In this document: in pieces, positions 18,399-24,773 of the stretch
Layout: the number at the start of each line of letters is the position of its first letter
Position numbering within the stretch: position 1 is the first letter of the stretch
Assembly (NCBI RefSeq): GCF_040403615.1
Contig: NZ_JBBAKG010000025.1
Coordinates: 1-64,000 of the forward strand
Origin: Haliscomenobacter sp040403615
GTDB taxonomy: Bacteria > Bacteroidota > Bacteroidia > Chitinophagales > Saprospiraceae
Direction of reading: 5' to 3'
Length of the DNA: 64,000 bases
Notes under the pieces: generated by a model
What the model was told of the DNA's origin: nothing
Seen by the model: only the letters and a program-made list of their open reading frames with translations
Databases searched by the model: none
Made by a program: the position numbers and the translations under genes

Positions 18399-19163
18399 AT
18401 GTCTTTTCAATTGAATTGCATCTCCTGCGGTACTCCAATTTTAGCCGAGGATGTGAATTTGCAAAACATGGTGGCCAAATGCAGGCAATGCAATGCCATT
18501 TTTTCCTTTATGCCTCCTCAAGCCAATTCTGGAAAAGGGAATGATGCGCCGTTGGAATTCAAAGATCCTATGGATAATCAACCAGCACCGGATTTTCTTC
18601 AAAGACCAAGCGATGGAAATTTAGTAGAAATGCCCAGTGGGGTAATCGCAGAACGCGACTTTGGAGAATTGCGCTTTACCATTCCCTGGCACAAAACGCG
18701 CCGTTGGGGATTTTTCCTTCTATTTACGATTTTGTGGAATGCCATTCTATCTCCTTTCGTCATCATTGCTGTAACCACTGGCAATTGGCAAATATTATTG
18801 TTTACCAGTATACACATCATTGTTGGGGTTTCTGTTTTGATCTATACGCTGGGTTTATTGCTCAACAAAACCAGCATCATCGTGACCAGCCAGGGCATTG
18901 ACATCAAAAATGCGCCCATTCCGATACCCTTCAATCCGAATCGATTCATGGCGGTACGCGATATCGAACAATTGTTTGTAGAAGAATACGTTCCCAGCCG
19001 CACCAATGGTCGTCCCGATTATACCTATGCCGTGACCGCGCTCACTAAAAGTGCCGAGCGCCAGCGTTTGGTGGGAGGATTTTCGCAACCAGGGTATGCA
19101 TTGTACCTGGAACAGGAGATTGAGATTTTTTTAGGGATCAAAAATCAAGCTGTACCCCATTAA
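18399..19163 (+). CDS. zinc-ribbon membrane protein
   Basis: 254 residues. The N-terminus is a two-CxxC zinc ribbon (CISCGTPI ... CRQCNAIFSF, MJ0042-like), followed by a proline-rich linker and two TM helices at about residues 104-125 (FFLLFTILWNAILSPFVIIAV) and 133-152. The rest is a cytoplasmic PH-like or beta segment (ITSQGIDIKNAPIPIPFNPNRF-type, then VEEYVPSRTNGRPDYTYAV). The next gene encodes a shorter relative lacking the ribbon. I know no assigned function; the architecture is like membrane proteins that use a ribbon as a binding module. Confidence 0.7.
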   Translation: MSFQLNCISCGTPILAEDVNLQNMVAKCRQCNAIFSFMPPQANSGKGNDAPLEFKDPMDNQPAPDFLQRPSDGNLVEMPSGVIAERDFGELRFTIPWHKTRRWGFFLLFTILWNAILSPFVIIAVTTGNWQILLFTSIHIIVGVSVLIYTLGLLLNKTSIIVTSQGIDIKNAPIPIPFNPNRFMAVRDIEQLFVEEYVPSRTNGRPDYTYAVTALTKSAERQRLVGGFSQPGYALYLEQEIEIFLGIKNQAVPH

Positions 19164-19172
19164 TTCAAATTT

Positions 19173-19712
19173 ATGCCTTCTAACACCCATCAACAAGTGC
19201 TGGATTTACCCGTGCCCGAAGACCTGGAAATCAAGCGGACTGAAGATTCTTTGGAATTCACTTTGCCATTTACCAATGAATCAAAGTTTTGGATTTGGTT
19301 TGCTGCACTTTTTTGGGCAGGAGGAGTATTGATAATCTATATTTTTGCAATTGCCGCGCAGGAAGAGTACGTATTTATTGCTGGATTCTTTCATTTGTTA
19401 ATTGGTGTTTTTTTAGTTATAAATGCCTTGGCCTCATCTTACAATACGGTTAAAATTACGGTTACTCGAACAACAATTGAGAAGCACGAGGGTCCAGTAT
19501 TTGTCCCTTTTCGCCGCATGCACTATTCCAAAAGCTGGGCAGACGTGAAAAAAATTTACGTGGATACCTTTATTGTTGATAGACGCACCTACGACCGGCT
19601 GAATTTGAAGACACATTACGAAACGGATCGCATTTTGGTAATGTGGAGTTATGGAGGTTACCTCAAAGTAGTCATGAGGGAAATCAAAAGTTTCCTCTCT
19701 GAAATGGAATAA
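19173..19712 (+). CDS. membrane protein, paralogue of the zinc-ribbon neighbour
   Basis: 179 residues starting 9 bp after the preceding gene. It shares the layout and several motifs of that protein without the zinc ribbon: a strand segment (SLEFTLPFTNESKFW versus ELRFTIPWHKTRRW), two TM helices at about 38-58 and 66-86, then the ITVTRTTIEKHEGPVFVPFRRM segment matching IIVTSQGIDIKNAPIPIPF. The two are therefore an old tandem duplication and probably work together. Function unknown. Confidence 0.68.
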   Translation: MPSNTHQQVLDLPVPEDLEIKRTEDSLEFTLPFTNESKFWIWFAALFWAGGVLIIYIFAIAAQEEYVFIAGFFHLLIGVFLVINALASSYNTVKITVTRTTIEKHEGPVFVPFRRMHYSKSWADVKKIYVDTFIVDRRTYDRLNLKTHYETDRILVMWSYGGYLKVVMREIKSFLSEME

Positions 19713-19830
19713 ACCTTTAGTCGATATCCAAAAGGGAATTGTCGAAGCAATTGTTGGAATCCCCTTTCTTTTCCACTATATTTAGCCTGTCTTTCCCAAA
19801 AAATTAACCAACTCAAAAATCCAAACTGCC

Positions 19831-20862
19831 ATGGGATTTTTCAATGAAATCAAAAAAGTGTTGTTCGGTGCTCAATCTTTAGGCAAATCAGCTGCGAATA
19901 AAGCAGTAGAAACTGCCAAAGAGGCCGGTCAAGAAATAAAAGAACGCTCTGGAGAATTGGCCAGCAAAGCCGAGGATTTCCTAAACAGTGCTTTGGATAG
20001 AGTAGAAGACCTCGGAGCTGTAGTAATCGACAAAGCTCAGGATGTAATGGGCACCAAAAAAGAAACGGAAGCACCAGTTGTACCTCCAACTGCGACCAGT
20101 TCCACAACTCCAGGGGATGCCATCAATGACCTGTTTGAAGAAACAGAAAAACAACAACCTGTAGCCAGTACACCTCCACTCGCCAAGCCCATTGCCGACG
20201 AAGACCATTCCCTGAATTTTGATGCATTGGACAGCACCGATCCAACTGCGCCGAGGGAAAAATCAACGGCTGAAAAGATTGGCTCAAAAGTGTTGGATAC
20301 AACCATCGAAGCAGGCAAAAAGGTTGAAGAAGTAGCGGCTAAGGCAGGCGAAAAACTGTTGGACGTAGGCAGTTCTGTCTTCGAAACCATGAAAGGTGTA
20401 GCCGGATCAGTTGGCGAAAAAGTACTCGAAAAGGGCGGCGAGTTTTGGGACAAAGTAAAAGAAGCCCAAGGCCAGGTGATCACCAGAACCGACGAACTCT
20501 ACGAAAAAGCCAAAGAAGAAGCCTCCTCGGAAAAACACCAAAACAAATTGGACGACCTTATCCAGAAGGCCAAAGAAATGGGCGATAAAATTGAGGAAAA
20601 AGCCCAGGACAAAGACCGCACGTTCATGGACGTGATGGACGATGCCAAAAAGAACGACCTCAGCAAACACGACGATTTTTTTGAAAAAGCCAAGCGTTGG
20701 GCGGATGGCGATAGTGGCGCATTTTCTACGGAAACACGCATCACCAAAGATCCTGATTTCAAATCCGAAAAGGGCAATAGCACCCACGGTTTTGAAGACG
20801 GCGACAAAGATGGCAACGACCTGATCGATGACGCGATCATCGATGATACCAAACCGGAGTAA
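19831..20862 (+). CDS. charged coiled-coil, LEA/YtxH-like protein
   Basis: 343 residues, no signal peptide or TM. The sequence is dominated by amphipathic heptads rich in K, E and A (AANKAVETAKEAGQEIKERS, and VEEVAAKAGEKLLDVGSSVF), broken by an acidic proline/threonine linker at about 78-140. The C-terminus is highly acidic and glycine/aspartate-rich (DGDKDGNDLIDDAIIDDTKPE). The pattern is like stress-related LEA or YtxH-type proteins that bind membranes or stay disordered. Low-complexity proteins evolve quickly, so the function cannot be told from sequence. It is followed by a cluster of hairpins. Confidence 0.68.
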   Translation: MGFFNEIKKVLFGAQSLGKSAANKAVETAKEAGQEIKERSGELASKAEDFLNSALDRVEDLGAVVIDKAQDVMGTKKETEAPVVPPTATSSTTPGDAINDLFEETEKQQPVASTPPLAKPIADEDHSLNFDALDSTDPTAPREKSTAEKIGSKVLDTTIEAGKKVEEVAAKAGEKLLDVGSSVFETMKGVAGSVGEKVLEKGGEFWDKVKEAQGQVITRTDELYEKAKEEASSEKHQNKLDDLIQKAKEMGDKIEEKAQDKDRTFMDVMDDAKKNDLSKHDDFFEKAKRWADGDSGAFSTETRITKDPDFKSEKGNSTHGFEDGDKDGNDLIDDAIIDDTKPE

Positions 20863-21175
20863 GTCATGATCGATTGGTTCTAGTTTTAAACCATTTTGGA
20901 TTGGGCTGCGCCCAATCGTTTTTAATAACCGCGACGACGCGACGGCGCGACGATTCATTTGGCTGCGCCAAATGCGCGACGTAAAACGACGAAAAAGTGT
21001 GCGAAGCGCTCTTCTCGTCGCGCCGTCGCGCCGTCGCGGTTATAAAAACCAAGCAGCGAAGCTGCTTCAACGAATAAAAATCAGAATCAATCGCCTCTGA
21101 GAGTAAGGGTGATAAAAAATAAATGTTCATTTTGCCCCACTGCTAATGCTTTAGGTTGCACCCAAAACAAATAAC
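20863..21175. repeat. intergenic hairpin cluster with a collapsed copy of the palindromic element
   Basis: This 313-bp gap has no gene. It holds a 29-bp inverted repeat with one mismatch (20925-20953 and 21015-21043) rich in CGACG/GCGCG. Three small hairpins share a GCTGCG/GCAGCG theme: 20899-20917 (GATTGGGC stem), 20956-20974 (CATTTGGC stem) and 21051-21067 (AAGCAGC stem). At 21107-21145 lies a shortened copy of the dispersed palindromic element described at 23.7, 41.1 and 56.4 kb. The arrangement looks like REP-type repeats. Confidence 0.75.
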
Positions 21176-21712
21176 ATGTCTTCCTGGAAAGTTCAACATT
21201 CCGAGCCTGGCCCCGACCTCAGTCTCTTCAAAACGCGCTTCGATCACCTGACCAATCCGCGCAATGGGATTACCCAAAGAATGATCATTCTTGACTCACC
21301 AGATGCTGCCAATGTGGTGGCCGTCACCCCCAACCAAGAATTGGTGCTGGTTCGCCAATACCGGGTCGGAATCGGTTTTGAGACCCTGGAGTTGCCCGGA
21401 GGCATTGTAGACGAAGGCGAAGAACACCACTTTGCCGCCCAACGCGAATTGCGCGAAGAAACCGGCTACGCCAGCAGCAATTGGAACTTCCTGGGCAGCA
21501 TTCCCTCCAACCCCGTCTTTATGGATTCCTACATCCACCATTGGTTGGCCACAGATTGTGTACCGACCCATGCCCTGGATTTAGATTCAGGTGAAGCCGT
21601 TGACATTGAATTGATGCCGCTCGAAGAAGCCTTTCAGTGCTGGAAATCAGGCTTTTTTCAACACCCTCATACAGTAAATGCCCTATTGTTGTATTTTCGT
21701 GACAGGTTTTAA
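21176..21712 (+). CDS. Nudix hydrolase, ADP-ribose pyrophosphatase-like
   Basis: 178 residues. The Nudix box is complete: GGIVDEGEEHHFAAQREL followed by REETGY, matching GX5EX7REUXEEXGU with the metal-binding glutamates present. The flanking LVRQYRVGIGFETLELPGG strand and the later GSIPSNPVFMDSYIHHWLA segment are typical of the ADP-ribose/nucleoside-diphosphate-sugar branch, so it likely hydrolyses ADP-ribose or a similar NDP compound in the cytoplasm. It is followed after about 27 bp by an ECF sigma gene on the same strand, but I see no functional link. Confidence 0.85.
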   Translation: MSSWKVQHSEPGPDLSLFKTRFDHLTNPRNGITQRMIILDSPDAANVVAVTPNQELVLVRQYRVGIGFETLELPGGIVDEGEEHHFAAQRELREETGYASSNWNFLGSIPSNPVFMDSYIHHWLATDCVPTHALDLDSGEAVDIELMPLEEAFQCWKSGFFQHPHTVNALLLYFRDRF

Positions 21713-21739
21713 CGTTAAGTTAGGCAGCGCTTTTTGTGT

Positions 21740-22312
21740 ATGTCGGCTCTATTCATCAGACCTGTTAAACTTGTGACGGAAAAAGAAATCATCGAAGGTT
21801 GTTTGCGGCAGAAACGAGAATGCCAACAGGAACTTTTCCGACGTTACGCCGGAAAGATGCTGGTGGTCTGTATGCGGTATGCCCGGCATCAAATGGAAGC
21901 AGAAGATGTTGTTCAGGATGCTTTCATCAAAGTCTTCGATCATTTGAATCAATTTCAGAACAAAGGCTCCTTTGAGGGCTGGATTCGCCGCATTGTGGTG
22001 AATACCGCACTGAAAACCTTTGACCGCAAAAGTTTTACACATGAGCAGTATGGCCTGGATGTACGCGAGGATTACTCCGCAGCAGAACCCAGTGTATACG
22101 CCCAACTCAGCGAAGAAGAACTATTGGGCCTCATCGCCCAACTCCCTGATGGTTACCGCATCGTGTTCAACCTGTACGCCATCGAAGGCTACAGCCACGC
22201 CGAAGTCGCGGAAATGCTCGGGGTACAAGAGAGTACTTCGCGGTCGCAATTGGTAAAAGCCCGCAAAATGCTGCAGGCAATGGTCATGGATTTACAAAAA
22301 GTTGCCGTATGA
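21740..22312 (+). CDS. ECF RNA polymerase sigma factor
   Basis: 190 residues from ATG 21740 (a TTG at 21734 and a GTG at 21773, opening VTEKEIIEGCL, are alternatives; the latter fits the usual family start best). Region 2 reads LFRRYAGKMLVVCMRYARHQ then MEAEDVVQDAFIKVFDHL; region 4 reads LIAQLPDGYRIVFNLYAIEG then YSHAEVAEMLGVQESTSRSQ. This is the classic Bacteroidota ECF form. The stop overlaps the start of the following membrane protein by 4 bp (ATGA), which marks that gene as the likely anti-sigma or regulated target. Confidence 0.9.
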   Translation: MSALFIRPVKLVTEKEIIEGCLRQKRECQQELFRRYAGKMLVVCMRYARHQMEAEDVVQDAFIKVFDHLNQFQNKGSFEGWIRRIVVNTALKTFDRKSFTHEQYGLDVREDYSAAEPSVYAQLSEEELLGLIAQLPDGYRIVFNLYAIEGYSHAEVAEMLGVQESTSRSQLVKARKMLQAMVMDLQKVAV

Positions 22313-23697
22313 GTGAGGGAAATCCCATTGACGCAATTTTTCGGGATCGACTGCACGACCACAGCATGGAACCGCCCATGCACTTGTGGGGTGCTTTGGA
22401 AGCCCGCAGAGCTGCGCAGGTAAAACAAGAGAATCGTCGAAAATTAGGATTTTGGTTATTGTCCGCCGCACTATTGTTGTGTATCAGCGGAGCTGTGTTG
22501 ATTTGGCTCACCCAAAAGCCAACTGATTCAGCAGGCAATACTGCTCCAGCACCAACCCAATCGGATGAACCAGTTGCCCAAATTCAAAAATCACCAAGCA
22601 ATAGTGGGCAGCTTAATGCAGATCTTAAGGGAGTTGAGACATCAAGCGCTGCAAACCTTTCTGTGAAAAATCCAGGTTCAAAGGCGGAGTTGCTTGCTGA
22701 TCAGGAAATCGCCCTCGATAAAAACACCTTTGTAAAACCTGAAAACAACGCATCCGGTTTTCAGCCGAGATCCAAGTCTGGCCATACACCAGCAGTCAAC
22801 TCTATTTTAGCGCTGAAACAACCAGCGGCTTCATTGGTTTCGGACAAAACAGCGGTTTCAACCTACGCCGACCAAAGTACAACCAATCAGGTGATGTCTT
22901 CAGCAACGAATGACACGGAAAGCCCTGTTGTCGCAGAAGACATCCAACATTTAACTGACTTTTCCTCGATTGATTCCAAAGCATACGCGGTCGTTTATGA
23001 GCCTTCTTTGGGTTTGGATGGCGGTCGGCCATTGACTTTGCCACTGCCCAAAGGCTGGAGGGTTTATGGCGAGTTGTTTGGGGCAGTAGATGTGCCTACC
23101 CGCACACTAAAAGCCCGCGAGCCAGAATTTGAAGCTTATCGCCAGGCGCGTGAACAATCTGAAATGGTGCAAACTGGGCAACGAATGTCTCTCCGTTTTT
23201 CCATGATCTCCATGGACGGTATCGCTGTACGCAGTGGGTTGAGTTATGGCATTCACCGCGAAACGTTCAACTATCAACAAGTAAAGCAAAACAACCGCTT
23301 CCAAACCATCGATATTCCGGTCGTTTTGGGGTATGAGCGCAACAACGTAGGCAAGTTTACCCTTTCCGCCAATGCGGGGGTTTATGTAAATATGGCTTTC
23401 AACCAACACGGTAGCTTCCTCTCGCCTGACCTGAACAAAGTGCTGGAATTTTCGAGTAATAAGCCCGATGCTTATCCGGCCTTTCGCAACCACCTGGGAC
23501 TGTCCTGGTATGGCAGCGTAGCCGCCAGTTACCCGATCACGCCCCGGCTGCGCCTAGTGATTGAACCTTACGTACTGCGCAATTCCGGCTCTTTTACCGC
23601 CAACGATTATGCCATTGATCAACGTTACCAAAACTGGGGCATCAACATTGGCATCCGCAAAAAAATCAACAAGTACATTTATTTTGTCAAGCCATAA
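22309..23697 (+). CDS. anti-sigma-position protein: one TM, linker and outer-membrane-like beta domain
   Basis: 462 residues. The N-terminal 45 residues (IDAIFRDRLHDHSMEPPMHLW) are a short cytoplasmic segment, followed by a TM helix at about 46-67 (GFWLLSAALLLCISGAVLIWL). A long serine/alanine-rich linker (to about 240) leads to a C-terminal part of about 210 residues with the alternating strands of a small beta-barrel of the PorT/outer-membrane type (SMDGIAVRSGLSYGIHRETF, SWYGSVAASYPITPRLRLV). The layout, TM helix plus barrel in one chain coupled to an ECF sigma gene, is common in Bacteroidota and suggests an envelope-sensing partner of the sigma factor. Confidence 0.75.
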   Translation: MSEGNPIDAIFRDRLHDHSMEPPMHLWGALEARRAAQVKQENRRKLGFWLLSAALLLCISGAVLIWLTQKPTDSAGNTAPAPTQSDEPVAQIQKSPSNSGQLNADLKGVETSSAANLSVKNPGSKAELLADQEIALDKNTFVKPENNASGFQPRSKSGHTPAVNSILALKQPAASLVSDKTAVSTYADQSTTNQVMSSATNDTESPVVAEDIQHLTDFSSIDSKAYAVVYEPSLGLDGGRPLTLPLPKGWRVYGELFGAVDVPTRTLKAREPEFEAYRQAREQSEMVQTGQRMSLRFSMISMDGIAVRSGLSYGIHRETFNYQQVKQNNRFQTIDIPVVLGYERNNVGKFTLSANAGVYVNMAFNQHGSFLSPDLNKVLEFSSNKPDAYPAFRNHLGLSWYGSVAASYPITPRLRLVIEPYVLRNSGSFTANDYAIDQRYQNWGINIGIRKKINKYIYFVKP

Positions 23698-23705
23698 AAA
23701 AGCAA

Positions 23706-23828
23706 TAGTAGTGGGGCAAAAATAAGTGATCATTTTTCCTGAGCCAGAGGATTAGATAAGACACTTGAAATGAAACGTTTGCTTATCTAATCCTCTGGCA
23801 AAATGATCACTTATTTTTTTATCGCCCC
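23706..23828 (-). repeat. dispersed palindromic element, copy 1
   Basis: Core 23713-23828 plus the conserved ACTACTA flank. Read on the minus strand it runs GGGGCGATAA..., outer arm AAGTGATCA, inner arm GCCAGAGGATTAGATAAG, a 21-nt loop, then the complementary arms and GCCCCACTACTA. Sequence and structure match copies 2 and 3, with compensating changes in the arms. It lies 15 bp after the stop of the preceding gene. Confidence 0.85.
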
Positions 23829-23866
23829 ATAGACCCAGGCAGCAATTTAGCAACCACCTGGGTCTA

Positions 23867-23991
23867 TACTTTTGAAATGACCACCGCCCACGAATGGATT
23901 TGTGGGCACTTAATGATCTGACACGAGTTTTTTCTTCTTCTTTATGCAGCATGGCCGCCGATTTAGGGAACTGAATCGGCGGCCTTTTTTT
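23867..23991 (+). ncRNA. candidate small RNA
   Basis: TACTTTTG at 23867-23874 is a perfect TAnnTTTG box; about 17 bp upstream only a poor TTTA stands where TTG is expected. A transcript starting near 23880 would contain the GCCCAC/GTGGGC hairpin and finish at the terminator hairpin at 23953-23984 plus seven T residues, a length of about 110 nt. No ORF is convincing here. The weak upstream element keeps the confidence low. Confidence 0.3.
23953..23991 (+). terminator. Rho-independent terminator
   Basis: A perfect 11-bp stem (GGCCGCCGATT with AATCGGCGGCC), a 10-nt loop, and a run of seven T. Either it ends transcription from the sigma/barrel operon, or it ends a short RNA starting at about 23880. 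Confidence 0.75.
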
Positions 23992-24099
23992 GTGCAAATG
24001 GATAGTAAGTGCTGGAACCTTATTAATTTTAACTTCTAATAAAAAAGAGAAACCAAAAGGACTTTTATTTTGTATATTTAAGACATAAAGTATCCAACG

Positions 24100-24321
24100 A
24101 TGCAACAAATAGTACTGAATATCAAAGACAACTCTAAGCGTGAGTTTTTTAGGGAGTTGCTTAAGCAATTGGACTTCGTCGAAGTTGTAAGTGTCAATGA
24201 AGAATCTCTTGAGCATCCTGACCTATTTGAAGGGCTAAAAGCTTCTTTGAATGAAGTAGAAGCTCATCTGAAAGGCGAAATTAAATTGCTAACTGCAAAG
24301 AAGTTTTTGGATGAGTTATGA
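24100..24321 (+). CDS. antitoxin of a RelE-type toxin-antitoxin pair
   Basis: 73 residues, small and charged (MQQIVLNIKDNSKREFFREL), with a first strand typical of RelB/PHD-like or short Bacteroidota antitoxins, a helical middle and a C-terminal helix (VEAHLKGEIKLLTAKKFLDEL) that would wrap the toxin. It overlaps the toxin gene by 11 bp, the usual antitoxin-first order. No DNA-binding motif is clear, but such antitoxins often bind their own promoter. Confidence 0.72.
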   Translation: MQQIVLNIKDNSKREFFRELLKQLDFVEVVSVNEESLEHPDLFEGLKASLNEVEAHLKGEIKLLTAKKFLDEL

Positions 24322-24649
24322 AGTTATAGTCACTGAGAATTTCAGGAAGCTGGCTAAATCTTTGGCTAAAAAACACCTTTCCCTAAAGAATGATTTAAGC
24401 AACCTGATTGAAAGTTTAGAAAATGAACCGAATCAAGGCGTTTACCTTGGCAAAGATTGTTACAAAATTCGGATGGCTATTTCTTCAAAAGGAAAGGGTA
24501 AAAGCGGAGGAGCAAGAGTGATCACTTGTGTAAAAATAGTATCGAATTCTGTTTTTATGCTTACCATCTACGATAAGTCAAACACAGATGGTATCACGGA
24601 GAAAGCAATTGACGATTTATTAGCAGAGGAAGGACTCTCAGATGAATGA
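24311..24649 (+). CDS. RelE/ParE-family toxin
   Basis: 112 residues with the family layout: VIVTENFRKLAKSLAKKH helices, then the strands CYKIRMAIS, GGARVITCVKIV and SVFMLTIYDKS. RelE-type proteins are ribosome-dependent mRNA interferases; ParE relatives act on gyrase, and I cannot separate the two by eye. The basic residues (Lys and Arg) and the late YDKS motif are compatible with a RelE-like enzyme. The pair lies between two hairpin-rich gaps and is AT-richer than its neighbours, so recent acquisition is possible. Confidence 0.78.
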   Translation: MSYEVIVTENFRKLAKSLAKKHLSLKNDLSNLIESLENEPNQGVYLGKDCYKIRMAISSKGKGKSGGARVITCVKIVSNSVFMLTIYDKSNTDGITEKAIDDLLAEEGLSDE

Positions 24650-24700
24650 CAAATCTTGATAGATTTTTAGTAATTCACTAATCCACTCTGGAAAGGATGC

Positions 24701-24771
24701 ATTTCCCAGATCAACGTAGACTCCTTTAGTCATTAAAAAATTCTACGTTGATCTGGGAAATCTGCAGGAGA
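24701..24771. repeat. perfect 20-bp inverted repeat between convergent genes
   Basis: ATTTCCCAGATCAACGTAGA (24701-24720) is exactly complementary to 24752-24771, with a 31-bp AT-rich spacer. It sits between the toxin stop and the RNase R stop, where a bidirectional terminator would be expected, but there is no T-run after the stem. Confidence 0.7.
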
Positions 24772-24773
24772 GT

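Larger units (their letters stand above)
23698..24099. other. intergenic region with palindromic element, hairpins and a terminator
   Basis: No gene is seen in these 402 bp. From left to right it holds a full copy of the palindromic element (minus orientation, 23706-23828), a 10-bp hairpin (23830-23839 with 23857-23866), a TACTTTTG box (23867-23874), a GCCCAC/GTGGGC hairpin (23886-23907), and a strong terminator hairpin (23953-23991). The region just before 24100 is AT-rich and should carry the toxin-antitoxin promoter, for which I see only a partial box (TATATTTA). Confidence 0.7.

Noticed and set aside
23706..23828. Palindromic element as an ordinary transcription terminator
   Set aside because: The arms are too long and the loop is conserved in three places, and the copies lie next to unrelated genes in both orientations.
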